From contig JBDHZU010000001.1 in NCBI GenBank assembly GCA_039812085.1, forward strand, positions 1 through 64,000: a DNA stretch of 64,000 nt. Reading direction: 5' to 3'. Both the position numbers and the translations under genes were made by a program. The notes below the pieces were generated by a model, which did no database searches, was not told the DNA's origin, and saw only the letters and a program-made list of their open reading frames with translations. This DNA is from JBDHZU01 sp039812085. Its GTDB lineage: Bacteria > Actinomycetota > Actinomycetes > S36-B12 > UBA10799. How positions within the stretch are numbered: position 1 is the stretch's first letter; every line of letters starts with the position of its first letter. Shown one piece after another: positions 18,016 to 26,618 of this stretch.

Positions 18016-19167
18016 TCATTCTTGCGGTAGACCGAGGTCACGGGAAATCAATAGCCGCTGAACCTCACTCGTTCCCTCTCCGATCTCCAAAATCTTGGCA
18101 TCACGGTAGAAGCGGCCAACCGGGAACTCGATAGTGAATCCATAGCCGCCGTGGACTTGCGTGGCCGCACGAGAGTTGTCCATCGCGGCATTCGAAGAAT
18201 GCAGTTTTGCGATCGCGGCCTGGCGTTTGAACGGTCGGTCGGCCTGCATCCGCGCAGCCGCATCCCGCCACGCCAATCGGGAGGTATGGGCGCGCACTTC
18301 CATATCCGCGATCATGAAGCTGACGGCTTGTTGTGCACCGATCGGTTTGCCGAATGCCTCACGTTGCTGGGCATATGTGACTGACTCATCCACACACCCT
18401 TGCGCCAGGCCGGTAGACAGGGCGGCAATAGCGATTCGTCCTTCGTCCAAAATTCGCAGGAACTGGGCGTAGCCACGGCCCAACTCCCCCAAAAGATTCT
18501 CTTGCGGTACACGCACATCGTCGAAAGCCAACTCGTGCGTATCGGAGGCGTTCCAGCCGACCTTCGCGTATTCCTTGCTCACCGTGAATCCAGGAGTCCC
18601 AGCCGGCACGATGATTGACGAGATGTGCTTCCTGCCATTGTCATCGACTCCCGTCACCGCCGTCACGGTCACGAGCCCAGTGATCTCGGTGCCGGAATTG
18701 GTGATGAACGCTTTGGATCCGTTGATCACCCATTCACCATCGACTAATTCCGCACGAGTCCGAGTTCCCCCCGCATCGGACCCAGCACCGGGTTCCGTGA
18801 GGCCGAACGCGCCGAGCATTTCGCCAGAAGTGAGTGCCGGTAGCCACTGCTGTTTTTGCTCTTCGGTACCAAATCGATAGATCGGCATAGCACCCAACGA
18901 GATCGCGGCTTCCAAAGTGATCGCGATCGAGGAATCGACCCGGGCGAGTTCTTCCAACGCCACACAGAGAGACAGGTAGTCCCCTCCCATGCCGCCGTAT
19001 TCCTCCGGGAACGGCAACCCAAACAATCCCAGCTTTGCCATCTTCTGGACTAACGGCAGCGGGAACTCTCCGCGTACGTAGTAGTCACCAATTTCCGGCG
19101 CGATGACGTCGTGGGCGAACTGCTCGACCATCTGGCGCAGTTGTTCGTGTTCCTCCGACAATTCCAT
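18016..19167 (-). CDS. acyl-CoA dehydrogenase
   Basis: 383 residues with the three-domain acyl-CoA dehydrogenase pattern: LPFPEEYGGMGGDYLS, AFGLTEPGAGSDAGG (FAD and substrate loop), INGSKAFITNSG, ILDEGRIAIAALSTGLAQG, ATQVHGGYGFTIEFPVGRFYRDAKI and EIGEGTSEVQRLLISR. The glutamate in the EGTSE motif sits where short- and branched-chain enzymes hold the catalytic base. It oxidises an acyl-CoA to its enoyl-CoA using FAD. ATG 19167 is preferred because GAGGAG lies nine bases upstream; a TTG frame from 19188 also exists. Substrate chain type is not determined. Confidence 0.9.
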   Translation of the reverse strand: MELSEEHEQLRQMVEQFAHDVIAPEIGDYYVRGEFPLPLVQKMAKLGLFGLPFPEEYGGMGGDYLSLCVALEELARVDSSIAITLEAAISLGAMPIYRFGTEEQKQQWLPALTSGEMLGAFGLTEPGAGSDAGGTRTRAELVDGEWVINGSKAFITNSGTEITGLVTVTAVTGVDDNGRKHISSIIVPAGTPGFTVSKEYAKVGWNASDTHELAFDDVRVPQENLLGELGRGYAQFLRILDEGRIAIAALSTGLAQGCVDESVTYAQQREAFGKPIGAQQAVSFMIADMEVRAHTSRLAWRDAAARMQADRPFKRQAAIAKLHSSNAAMDNSRAATQVHGGYGFTIEFPVGRFYRDAKILEIGEGTSEVQRLLISRDLGLPQE

Positions 19168-19184
19168 CGTGTCTGTCTCCTCGT

Positions 19185-20864
19185 TCAATTGGTCGTTCCT
19201 GCTCCCAACTTATCTCCGCAGGAACCCAGCAGTAACTCCCGCGACCGAGGTGGAACCACCACAGGCGCCTTTGCTCGCAACGCCGCGAGTTGTTCATCAG
19301 TCACTAAGTCGCGCCGCACGTAGTCCAGGTCTCGATAGATCGGGACGTAATCCTGAGAAAACTTCGGATTCGAGGTAATTCCTCTTCCCCATGGACCATG
19401 CACGTTAATGAACTCTGGCCGGACCTTATTGAGCACATACCGACCCATGGCACCAAGTCGGCCATCCGAACGTAGCGACGCGATCTTCGGATCGACTAAT
19501 CCCGCGATGTCCACTGCCTGTTGTCTGCCGGCTAGTAAGACTCCACCCACATCGGCCAAAGCCAACGTGTTGGGCTGTGGCAGGCCAAGCTCTTGGGCAT
19601 AAGCAGCAAATGACTGGCTATATCGAGCGTCAACCCAACATGCGCTCAACGTCGGCCCAGCGACGAATTTCGAACTGCTCGAAGCAAAATGCTGACCAGT
19701 CAGTACAGCCGCTGCCACGACCGCAGCAACACAGACAGCCAAGAGCGCTCGACTGGTGACTGTCGACAACACCCGCACTGTTGACATTGCCACCAAGGAA
19801 CAGCCGGCTACCCAGATGGGAGTGGCAAAACGCAACTGGTCCATCCAGTCCTTATTCAGGACGAAAAATGCTGTACACGCTGCACCCAAGACAATCGCTG
19901 TCGGTCCAATCACGGTCAACCATTGGCGCCGGTCTACTGATCCGCTGACCTTGAGTACGACCGCAGTCACCACCATGACGAGCGCGAACAAACACGCCGC
20001 CCAGCCGAGGTAGGAGGTGATGTCTCCAATGCGGCCCATCGTCCAGATACCCGAAAAATCCTGCCCCTTCGCGATCGCCGTGTTGGGAACAAGCTGCCGG
20101 AAAATAATCCATCGAACCGTCAGCACCACCGCAAATCCACACCCAGCCATCGCTGCGTAGCGCACGCTCGAGATGCACCGTTCGCGCAAAGAATGTCCAG
20201 TCGCCAGCAGCAACGCGCAACCGATGAAGACCGGAAGGTAGACCGCCCCATCTGGGCGCGTGCACACCAGGAGCAACACCACGACAGCGGCAACCAGTTC
20301 GGTACGGATGGTAAGGATCTGGTCGAATGCCACCGCACGGGTAAGTAAGGCAATGAGAACGGCAATGAGTAATCCGTAGAGACCATTCTCCAAACCAGAC
20401 ACTGCCCAAATGACGTAGCTGGGAATAGCAGCCAGCATGATCCCGGCCAGTGCGGCGGCAGCTACTGCGCTCGCTGCTGGCTGCCAGATGGATCGGGCTG
20501 TTATATACACCGCCCAGACAGTGCCGATGAAACACAGCACTGCCAACATTTTGGGGAACCACACATAGTCAGGAACGCCGAAAATCGTGGTCTGCGAATC
20601 AAATAAATGGGCAGCCTTCCCGACGATCAGTGCCGCCAACCATGTGGGGTTGGAGTACCCCTCCACAACCGGTCCGCCTGGTTGGGCAACGAATCCGTTT
20701 CCCTGCACCAAATTGCGTGCGTAAGCGAAGGTGATGGCCGCATCGTCCACAATCCAGCGTGACAACCGGGAAGCCTGAACAAGAAAGATCCCGGTGGGGA
20801 TGACCAGCATCGCGGCTACATACCACCGGGGAACTGCACGCTCATTGGCGAGCGACTGATTCAC
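19185..20864 (-). CDS. polytopic GT-C glycosyltransferase, AftB-like
   Basis: 559 residues with roughly ten membrane segments. The first outer loop carries SRWIVDDAAITFAYARNL followed by VEGYSNPTWL, matching the DDA and EGYxN motifs of mycobacterial AftB, the terminal beta-(1,2)-arabinofuranosyltransferase that uses decaprenyl-phosphate arabinose. PSYVIWAVSGLENGLYG and the C-terminal VDIAGLVDPKIASLR are shared with a paralog at 50424. It lies beside UbiA- and DprE1-type genes that make such a donor, so an outer-leaflet arabinosyl- or pentosyltransferase is a reasonable inference. Starts at GTG; divergent from ubiA across 96 bases. Confidence 0.78.
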   Translation of the reverse strand: MNQSLANERAVPRWYVAAMLVIPTGIFLVQASRLSRWIVDDAAITFAYARNLVQGNGFVAQPGGPVVEGYSNPTWLAALIVGKAAHLFDSQTTIFGVPDYVWFPKMLAVLCFIGTVWAVYITARSIWQPAASAVAAAALAGIMLAAIPSYVIWAVSGLENGLYGLLIAVLIALLTRAVAFDQILTIRTELVAAVVVLLLVCTRPDGAVYLPVFIGCALLLATGHSLRERCISSVRYAAMAGCGFAVVLTVRWIIFRQLVPNTAIAKGQDFSGIWTMGRIGDITSYLGWAACLFALVMVVTAVVLKVSGSVDRRQWLTVIGPTAIVLGAACTAFFVLNKDWMDQLRFATPIWVAGCSLVAMSTVRVLSTVTSRALLAVCVAAVVAAAVLTGQHFASSSSKFVAGPTLSACWVDARYSQSFAAYAQELGLPQPNTLALADVGGVLLAGRQQAVDIAGLVDPKIASLRSDGRLGAMGRYVLNKVRPEFINVHGPWGRGITSNPKFSQDYVPIYRDLDYVRRDLVTDEQLAALRAKAPVVVPPRSRELLLGSCGDKLGAGTTN

Positions 20865-20960
20865 CCAACGATGCTAATGGCACTCAGTCGTATCACCGAG
20901 CAATTGGAGATCTTGTCGCTGGTCCGGTCTGACACCGATGATTTATGACACCTTTAGCTG

Positions 20961-21863
20961 GTGAACACCTCGATGCAGGTCGATGCACCGACTAGTACGG
21001 CCACGGCGCTCGCACGCCTCGTTCGACCTAAACAATGGGTCAAGAACGTTCTGGTTGTTGCAGCGCCGCTAGCTGCCGGTGTGTTACTTCAACCGGACGT
21101 CTTGGCACGAACGGTGATGGCGTTCGTTTGTTTCTGCCTGGCGGCATCAGCCACGTACCTCGTTAATGACGTATTGGATCGAGAATCCGACCGGCAGCAC
21201 CCGAAGAAGCGGGAAAGGCCTGTTGCTGCTGGACTCGTTAGTCCGCGAACTGCCACCACCCTGGCCATCGTGCTGGGGTTAGCCGCAATTGTTATCCCGC
21301 TGATCTTTCATGCCTATTCACTGACCTACGTCATCCTCGGCTACCTCGCGTTGCAGATCGCCTACGTCGGATGGCTCAAGCACGAACCTGTCCTCGACAT
21401 CGCCTGTATCGCAGGCGGCTTCCTGCTGCGAGCTATTGCCGGCGGTGCCGCCGCTAGTGTGCCGCTATCGAATGCGTTCCTCATCGTGGTGGGTTTCGGT
21501 GCCTTGTTCATGGCTGTTGGCAAGCGGTACTCCGAACTGGAAACGCATGATCAGGCGACACACCAGACCCGCCGCGCACTCAACGGCTACACCCCCAGTT
21601 TCTTGCGCATGCTCTTGGCCGTGTCGGCATCAGTCACCTTGATCGGGTACGCGTTGTGGGCATTTGAAATCGCCGGTAAATCACAGCTACCCATGGCCAC
21701 CATGTCGGTTATCCCATTCACGCTCGCACTGCTTCGCTACGCGCGCGATATCGACGCAGCAGAGGCAGAGGCACCCGAAGACCTCGTTCTGGGCGATCGC
21801 ACCCTGCTCGTCCTGGGGTTGATCTGGCTCGTCTTGTTTGCCAGCCAAGCGATGTACTCATGA
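20961..21863 (+). CDS. decaprenyl-phosphate 5-phosphoribosyltransferase-like UbiA prenyltransferase family protein
   Basis: 300 residues, about nine membrane helices. N69-D70-x2-D73-x3-D77 followed by H80-P81-x4-R86-P87 is the UbiA metal and pyrophosphate site in the form seen in mycobacterial UbiA (Rv3806c), which transfers phosphoribose from PRPP to decaprenyl phosphate. A second polar cluster DIDAAEAE lies near the C-terminus. GTG 20961 opens the frame. The stop overlaps the DprE1-like start as ATGA, so the next enzyme is co-translated, which fits the pathway order phosphoribosylation, dephosphorylation, then 2'-epimerisation. Confidence 0.87.
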   Translation: MNTSMQVDAPTSTATALARLVRPKQWVKNVLVVAAPLAAGVLLQPDVLARTVMAFVCFCLAASATYLVNDVLDRESDRQHPKKRERPVAAGLVSPRTATTLAIVLGLAAIVIPLIFHAYSLTYVILGYLALQIAYVGWLKHEPVLDIACIAGGFLLRAIAGGAAASVPLSNAFLIVVGFGALFMAVGKRYSELETHDQATHQTRRALNGYTPSFLRMLLAVSASVTLIGYALWAFEIAGKSQLPMATMSVIPFTLALLRYARDIDAAEAEAPEDLVLGDRTLLVLGLIWLVLFASQAMYS

Positions 21864-23200
21864 GCCCTCGAACAGTCATCAGCGGGTGGGGCCGGGCGAT
21901 GCCCGCCGCTTGCGCGGTAGAAACCCCAGAAAGCCTCGATGCGGTTCGAGACCTGTCCAACCAGTCGGGCGAACTCATTGCTCGTGGACTGGGACGTTCT
22001 TACGGAGATGCTGCCCAGCTATCGGGATCCACTGTCATCGATATGACCCGGCTCAACCGAATCCTGGACTTCAACGAACAAACTGGTGTCGTTGACGTAG
22101 AAGCCGGAGTCAGCATCGACCACCTCATCCGCACATGCGCAGGACGTGGCTGGTTTGTTCATGTCACTCCTGGCACTCGCTACGTGACGGTGGGCGGAGC
22201 GATTGCTTCAGACGTGCATGGCAAGAGCCATCACGTTGACGGCAGTTTTGGTGCCCACGTCATTGACCTCACCTTGCTCACCGCCGACGGCAGCGTGCGA
22301 ACCGTCTCTGCCACGTCCGATGCAGACATTTTCAACGCCACCGTGGGCGGGATGGGCCTCACCGGAATCGTGCTGTCCGCTCGGCTAGCACTACGACCGA
22401 TCGAGACCACCCAGATGCTCAGCACCACTGAACGATCCGCTGAACTCGACACCTTGATGGCCAGGATGACCGAGCTGGACCAAACCAGCCGCTACACCGT
22501 GGCCTGGATCGACACCGTGGCTAAGGGCAAGAAGTTCGGCCGTGGACTCATCACGTTTGGCGACCACGCCACCGTCGGCGATCTACCCGTGGGCGCAGAC
22601 CCGCAGGAACTACACCTGCCGCATGTGGCAAGCGTGCCACTCGATCTGCCCACCCGAACCCTCAACCGGGCAAGCGTGCGCGCCTTCAACACCGTGTGGT
22701 TCAACAAGGCACCCAAGACGGCTCGCCCGGCTTTGACTAACTTCGCGGACTTCTTCCACCCACTCGACATGCTGGGAGATTGGAACCGAATCTACGGTCG
22801 AACCGGCTTCTTGCAGTACCAGTTCGTCGTCCCTGATTCGGCCAGCCAACTCATCGCCACCGGAATCGAGGCCATCAATAACACCGGCGCACCCGCCTTC
22901 TTGTCCGTGCTGAAACGGTTCGGGCCACAAGGCTCCGGATTTCTCAGCTTCCCTTCCCCTGGCTGGACCTTGGCCTTGGACATTCCCGCCCGGCTGTCCC
23001 AACTCGGACCAGTACTAGATGACCTTGACGAACAGATTGCCGCTGCCGGTGGTCGGGTCTACCTCAGCAAGGACTCCCGACTTCGCCCAGAAGTACTGGC
23101 GTCGATGTATCCCCGACTCGACCAATTCCGACAGGTGCGGGCCCAACTCGACCCGAATCAAAAGTTTCGCAGTGACCTGTCAAACCGCATCGGGATCTGA
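21860..23200 (+). CDS. DprE1-like decaprenylphosphoryl-ribose 2'-oxidase
   Basis: 446 residues of the VAO-type FAD family. The FAD domain has ARGLGRSYGDAAQ, TPGTRYVTVGGAIASDVHG and KSHHVDGSFG with the conserved histidine pair; the substrate domain has GFLQYQFVVP, LKRFGPQGSGFLSFP, GWTLALD and YLSKDSRLRPE, where the lysine matches the substrate-binding lysine of DprE1. The enzyme oxidises decaprenyl-phosphoryl ribose to the 2-keto form, half of the epimerisation to the arabinose donor. The position equal to Cys387 of the mycobacterial enzyme is Ala372. No DprE2-type reductase is adjacent. ATGA overlap with ubiA. Confidence 0.88.
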   Translation: MSPRTVISGWGRAMPAACAVETPESLDAVRDLSNQSGELIARGLGRSYGDAAQLSGSTVIDMTRLNRILDFNEQTGVVDVEAGVSIDHLIRTCAGRGWFVHVTPGTRYVTVGGAIASDVHGKSHHVDGSFGAHVIDLTLLTADGSVRTVSATSDADIFNATVGGMGLTGIVLSARLALRPIETTQMLSTTERSAELDTLMARMTELDQTSRYTVAWIDTVAKGKKFGRGLITFGDHATVGDLPVGADPQELHLPHVASVPLDLPTRTLNRASVRAFNTVWFNKAPKTARPALTNFADFFHPLDMLGDWNRIYGRTGFLQYQFVVPDSASQLIATGIEAINNTGAPAFLSVLKRFGPQGSGFLSFPSPGWTLALDIPARLSQLGPVLDDLDEQIAAAGGRVYLSKDSRLRPEVLASMYPRLDQFRQVRAQLDPNQKFRSDLSNRIGI

Positions 23201-23334
23201 CAGGCTGTGCCGATTACTCCAATCGGGTGACACTGGGAAGAACCAACGCCATCGGCGGTGGAGTTTTCCGTCCACCTATGCGGGGTATCCCTCAAGTACG
23301 AAGCACCTCGAAGACCAGAGAAAGAAGCCCGGCC

Positions 23335-23889
23335 GTGTCTGCTGACTCGTACGCCACCGAAATCGCCCCCGTTCGTGGGCGCGTGTCCACCCAAATCGCC
23401 GTTCTGCGCGTGTGGGCCGAGAACATCTACCGCGAAGCGGCCAAATTCGGCGTCATTGGCATCATTGCCATGTTCATCGATCTGGGCATCTTCAACCTGT
23501 TGATCCTGACCTCATTCGGGCATCGCCCCTTGACCGCAAAGGTCATCTCAGTGGCAGTCGCCACAACCTTCGCTTACTTCGGCAACCGCTACTGGACCTT
23601 CCGCGATAGCGAACGCACCTCGGTCGCCCGCGAATACATCCTGTTCTTCGTCCTTAACGGCGTCGGCATGATGATCTCGCTGTCAGTGCTGTGGTTCAGC
23701 CACTACGCACTGGGCCTGACCGGTTGGCTGGCCGACAACATCTCCGCCAACATTATTGGCCTGGCACTCGGCACGATCTTCCGCTTCTGGAGCTACCGCA
23801 AGTGGGTATTCCTGAAGGCATCTGAGCCAGTCGAACTGTCCGCTGAAGAACCAGTGGCTATCGATCAGGTCGCCGTCAGCGCCGCCTGA
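23335..23889 (+). CDS. GtrA family membrane protein
   Basis: About 184 residues, four membrane helices. FGVIGIIAMFIDLGIFNLLI begins helix 1, KVISVAVATTFAYFGNRYWTFRD is the conserved NRYWTF segment and FRFWSYRKWVF ends helix 4, all typical GtrA features. GtrA proteins are thought to help move or recruit polyprenyl-linked sugars at the membrane; mycobacterial Rv3789 is linked to arabinan synthesis. GTG 23335 is chosen because the frame upstream to GTG 23227 lacks family sequence, but the longer start cannot be excluded. It follows the DprE1-like gene and ends at a strong hairpin. Confidence 0.82.
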   Translation: MSADSYATEIAPVRGRVSTQIAVLRVWAENIYREAAKFGVIGIIAMFIDLGIFNLLILTSFGHRPLTAKVISVAVATTFAYFGNRYWTFRDSERTSVAREYILFFVLNGVGMMISLSVLWFSHYALGLTGWLADNISANIIGLALGTIFRFWSYRKWVFLKASEPVELSAEEPVAIDQVAVSAA

Positions 23890-23908
23890 CTCAAACCAGG
23901 TCAAAGCA

Positions 23909-23937
23909 CAAGCAGAGGCAACTATTTGCTCTGCTTG
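23909..23937. terminator. bidirectional intrinsic terminator hairpin
   Basis: CAAGCAGAG at 23909-23917 is complementary to CTCTGCTTG at 23929-23937. The stem extends inward by CAA/TTG with one bulged G, leaving a four-base loop. On the plus strand it is followed by the pyrimidine-rich TCTTCTTTGT, fitting termination of the gtrA transcript. It lies between convergent genes and includes the last codons and stop of the cyclase gene, so it may serve both strands. Confidence 0.7.
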
Positions 23938-25013
23938 TCTTCTTTGTCCTTGCCCTTGTCTTTCTTGTCTTTGTCTTTCTTCTTTTCTTTGTCGGAGTCT
24001 TTCTCGACCTTGGCGTGAGAGAGCGTCCAAGACCGCATCAGCCCGAAACCACGGATAGGTCGCGGACGAACGGACTTCACCTCGAAGGCTTCGTCCGATT
24101 CCAACGCCTCAGCCGTTTCCCCATCGCACAGCAACGAATTGGGTTTCGCGATGGCAGTCAACCGACTCGCTCGGTTCACCGTCGTCCCGAAAACGTCTCC
24201 CATACGGGTAACCACCGAACCCGTGGCCAGACCGATCCGCAATTGAGGCAGGTCCTCTTTCTGCTCGCTCATTGCCAGCAACGCCAAGGCGGTTTCTGCC
24301 AGATCATGTGCACTCTCGTTGACGAACAGAACTTCGTCTCCAATGGTCTTGATCAGTCGAGAACCATTAGCGGTCACAACGTCGGTGGCACTAGCCTCGA
24401 AATCCACGACAAGCTGTGCCAAATCGGCATCGTCAATCTCGCGTGATAGCCGAGTAAAGCCCACCAAATCAGCAAATCCCACACTCATGACATCGGTTGG
24501 TTCGTCGTTGACTTCCATCAACGCGATCGCGCGCTCAACGGTGGCTACCGACTGACGTCGCCAGGTGTAAACCAGCAGACGATGGAACGCCGGTTGAATC
24601 TTCATCGATTCTTGGATCAGCGGCCCAAGCTCACCCGGGACGAGCATGCCGTTTTCCGGCAGCACGCCACGCTCGGCAAATACTCGTCCCATGATGTTGT
24701 TGACCCACTCGGCCATACGAGCGGTTCCCTGGCCAAATGAACGCGACACTTCGATTGCTTGATCCGGGGTGAGATGCCCGCGATCAATCAAACGCGAAAC
24801 ATCTTTGAGCGCCGCCACATCTTTGGTGGTGAAGTATGGCTCATTTCCGGGGTGAGGAAACCCAAGTGCTCGCCACAGCGTCAATGTCCATTCCGGATCA
24901 AGCCCTGCTAACCGAGCCGCCTGCTCCCCGGTAAATTCGATCGGGGCACCCAGTAGATCGTTGATGAAGTCTTGTGGTGACGGTTCTTTGCCTTTTGCGC
25001 CTTTTGCCACCAT
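23922..25013 (-). CDS. class III adenylyl cyclase with N-terminal regulatory domain
   Basis: 363 residues. Residues 1-170 form a helical regulatory region (FTGEQAARLAGLDPEWTLTL, YFTTKDVAALKDVSRLI) like that of Rv1264-type cyclases. Residues 175-330 are the catalytic domain: D182 in FADLVGFT and D226 in KTIGDEVLF bind metal, K222 contacts adenine, N280 and R284 in VNRASR stabilise the transition state. The usual adenine-specifying Asp reads Thr in FGTTVN. The last 25 residues are almost all Lys, Asp and Glu. ATG 25013 overlaps the stop of the PH-domain gene by one base (TGATG). A cyclase next to birA is, from memory, also the arrangement in Streptomyces. Expected product cAMP. Confidence 0.85.
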   Translation of the reverse strand: MVAKGAKGKEPSPQDFINDLLGAPIEFTGEQAARLAGLDPEWTLTLWRALGFPHPGNEPYFTTKDVAALKDVSRLIDRGHLTPDQAIEVSRSFGQGTARMAEWVNNIMGRVFAERGVLPENGMLVPGELGPLIQESMKIQPAFHRLLVYTWRRQSVATVERAIALMEVNDEPTDVMSVGFADLVGFTRLSREIDDADLAQLVVDFEASATDVVTANGSRLIKTIGDEVLFVNESAHDLAETALALLAMSEQKEDLPQLRIGLATGSVVTRMGDVFGTTVNRASRLTAIAKPNSLLCDGETAEALESDEAFEVKSVRPRPIRGFGLMRSWTLSHAKVEKDSDKEKKKDKDKKDKGKDKEDKQSK

Positions 25014-25675
25014 CACGAAGCCGCAGGAAAATCGGTGGATAGCGGCTGGCTTTGCGGCTGCTGATTCGTCCATTGACGTTGCCAAGCTTCGGTCCGCAAC
25101 TCAGAAATCTCTCGGGAGACCCGAGACACCCTGGATACGCCGCGCGCCCGTGCGGGTAGCGCGGCGAAGTCGGTGTGCACGATCAGGGTTCCGTAGCCCC
25201 CAATTCGTTGAAACAGCGATTGATCGACGGTCACATCACGGATGCGCACAAGCGGAATAATCCATTGATCTCGTTTCCGCGCAGATCGCAGTTCCAGCCG
25301 GTCTGTCCGAATGGTCAGAGCCGATCGCGACCACGCCCAAAACGGCTTAACCACCGCGGCGTAACAAACAATCGCGAATGCACTCCACACCGCGATATGG
25401 GCAAGCACAGAAGGGGCCGACCCATTGGTTAACCACACCTCAGCGGTAGAGGCAGCAAATACGGCAATGGCAACGATTGCCATCAGTCGTAAAGCAATCG
25501 GGATCAGAGCCTGACCACACGGCCGAATATCGGCAACCAGGGTGGGATCACGAGGGTCACATCCAGGCGTCGCTGGCTCCTCAGCGGGCTCAGCCGCTGG
25601 GAGCGCCTTGGTCGCTTGCCCGGTATCCACTAAGCAATCGTGGCATGCGGCATTTGAACGGTGCCAACTGAGCAA
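25013..25675 (-). CDS. PH-domain (bPH) membrane protein
   Basis: About 220 residues: a variable proline- and acid-rich N-terminus, two membrane helices (IALRLMAIVAIAVFAAST and VLAHIAVWSAFAIVCYAAV), then a bacterial PH-like domain (SRSALTIRTDRLELRSARKRDQWIIPLVRIRDVTVDQ split over strands, then QRIGGYGTLIVHTD). Proteins of this type sit between birA and the purine genes in mycobacteria (Rv3278c). Function is unknown. TTG 25675 is used; GTG 25630 is an alternative. It is nine bases after birA and overlaps the cyclase start by one base, so all three are likely one operon. Confidence 0.78.
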   Translation of the reverse strand: MLSWHRSNAACHDCLVDTGQATKALPAAEPAEEPATPGCDPRDPTLVADIRPCGQALIPIALRLMAIVAIAVFAASTAEVWLTNGSAPSVLAHIAVWSAFAIVCYAAVVKPFWAWSRSALTIRTDRLELRSARKRDQWIIPLVRIRDVTVDQSLFQRIGGYGTLIVHTDFAALPARARGVSRVSRVSREISELRTEAWQRQWTNQQPQSQPLSTDFPAAS

Positions 25676-25684
25676 CGAGACAGC

Positions 25685-26503
25685 TCAGGCTGGACGCAGC
25701 GTCACCACATCTCCACTCGTGATCGTCAGCAATCCACCCACCGTCTCCACGAGCAGATGACCGTCATCGTCGATGTCGTCTGCCAGCCCCACGATGTCTT
25801 CTCCATCTGGGCGAACAATGCGCACCCGCTGCCCGATGGTCGAACACAACTCGCGGTATTCGGCTGCGATTTCGGCAGGGTTCTTCGCGCATCGATCAAT
25901 CACGTTGGCTATGACACTGGCAAGGACCGCAGCGGCAGATACCTCATCAGCCAGCTCAGGGCGTTCCAACAACAGCGACGTTGCATGCTCCACTGGTCGT
26001 TCGGTGGCCGAATTGCTCAGATTCAGCCCGATTCCTGCCACCGGAACTCCCGCCCGTCGTTCCAGCAGAATCCCGGCCAGTTTTCGGAACCCCATCGTTG
26101 ATTCCGGGGCATCGATGACCACGTCGTTCGGCCATTTGACTGTGGCGGTAACCGACAATTCACGACACGTTGCTGCCACAGCCAGTCCGATGGTCAACGG
26201 CGCGAGTGACAACTGTTCCGGTGTTTTCACCTGGGAGGGATCAAGCACAACTGACATCAGCAATCCACGGCCGGGTGGCGATGTCCAGTCCCGGTCGAGC
26301 CGTCCTCGGCCATCAGTCTGTTCAATCGCGACCACTGTCGTCCACGGGATGACATGGGCGTCTGCCAAGTCCAATGCAACTCGATTAGTGGAATCGACCT
26401 GCTGGTGAAGCTGAACCAACCGAGCATCTAACCCGCGGCGATTCATCTCGTAAGCAATGTCATTACTTGTTAACGCACGACGTAACGCGACCACCGGCTG
26501 CAC
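25685..26503 (-). CDS. birA: biotin-[acetyl-CoA carboxylase] ligase
   Basis: 272 residues, catalytic domain without an N-terminal helix-turn-helix, so a class I ligase unlikely to be a repressor. [17 protein letters not shown] (the adenylate-binding GRGR loop), [24 protein letters not shown] and [11 protein letters not shown] are all conserved; the C-terminal SH3-like cap is present. It activates biotin with ATP and loads it onto the BCCP lysine of the carboxylase encoded at 39672. GTG 26503 is used; ATG 26446 is an alternative. Divergent from the carboxylase beta gene. Confidence 0.93.
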   Translation of the reverse strand: MQPVVALRRALTSNDIAYEMNRRGLDARLVQLHQQVDSTNRVALDLADAHVIPWTTVVAIEQTDGRGRLDRDWTSPPGRGLLMSVVLDPSQVKTPEQLSLAPLTIGLAVAATCRELSVTATVKWPNDVVIDAPESTMGFRKLAGILLERRAGVPVAGIGLNLSNSATERPVEHATSLLLERPELADEVSAAAVLASVIANVIDRCAKNPAEIAAEYRELCSTIGQRVRIVRPDGEDIVGLADDIDDDGHLLVETVGGLLTITSGDVVTLRPA

Positions 26504-26533
26504 CCTGCGAAGTTACCGCGCGCGTCTGGGCAC

Positions 26534-26558
26534 GGGTTGCTCAATAGCCCGACAACCC
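26534..26558. repeat. inverted repeat between divergent birA and pccB
   Basis: GGGTTG (26534-26539) and CAACCC (26553-26558) form a six-base inverted repeat with a 13-base spacer in the 115-base gap between the two divergent genes. The location suits an operator, but no second copy was found and chance cannot be excluded. Confidence 0.3.
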
Positions 26559-26618
26559 ACGTTGTTACCGTTTGGACCACCTGTCACCGCCTATTCGTCA
26601 CCGACTCCAGGAGCATTC

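Noticed and set aside
19852..20562. 236-codon frame in another leftward frame inside the AftB-like gene
   Set aside because: Rich in Cys, Arg and Gly without family motifs, a frame-shifted shadow of a conserved membrane protein.
20865..20960. Sigma-70-like -35/-10 boxes in the ubiA upstream gap
   Set aside because: TTGTCG and GATTTA are spaced more than 20 bases apart; not a credible promoter by eye.
23922..24000. Lysine-rich cyclase tail as a sequencing or frameshift artefact
   Set aside because: The frame ends cleanly at a stop inside a well-formed hairpin, and charged low-complexity tails are common in actinobacterial proteins.
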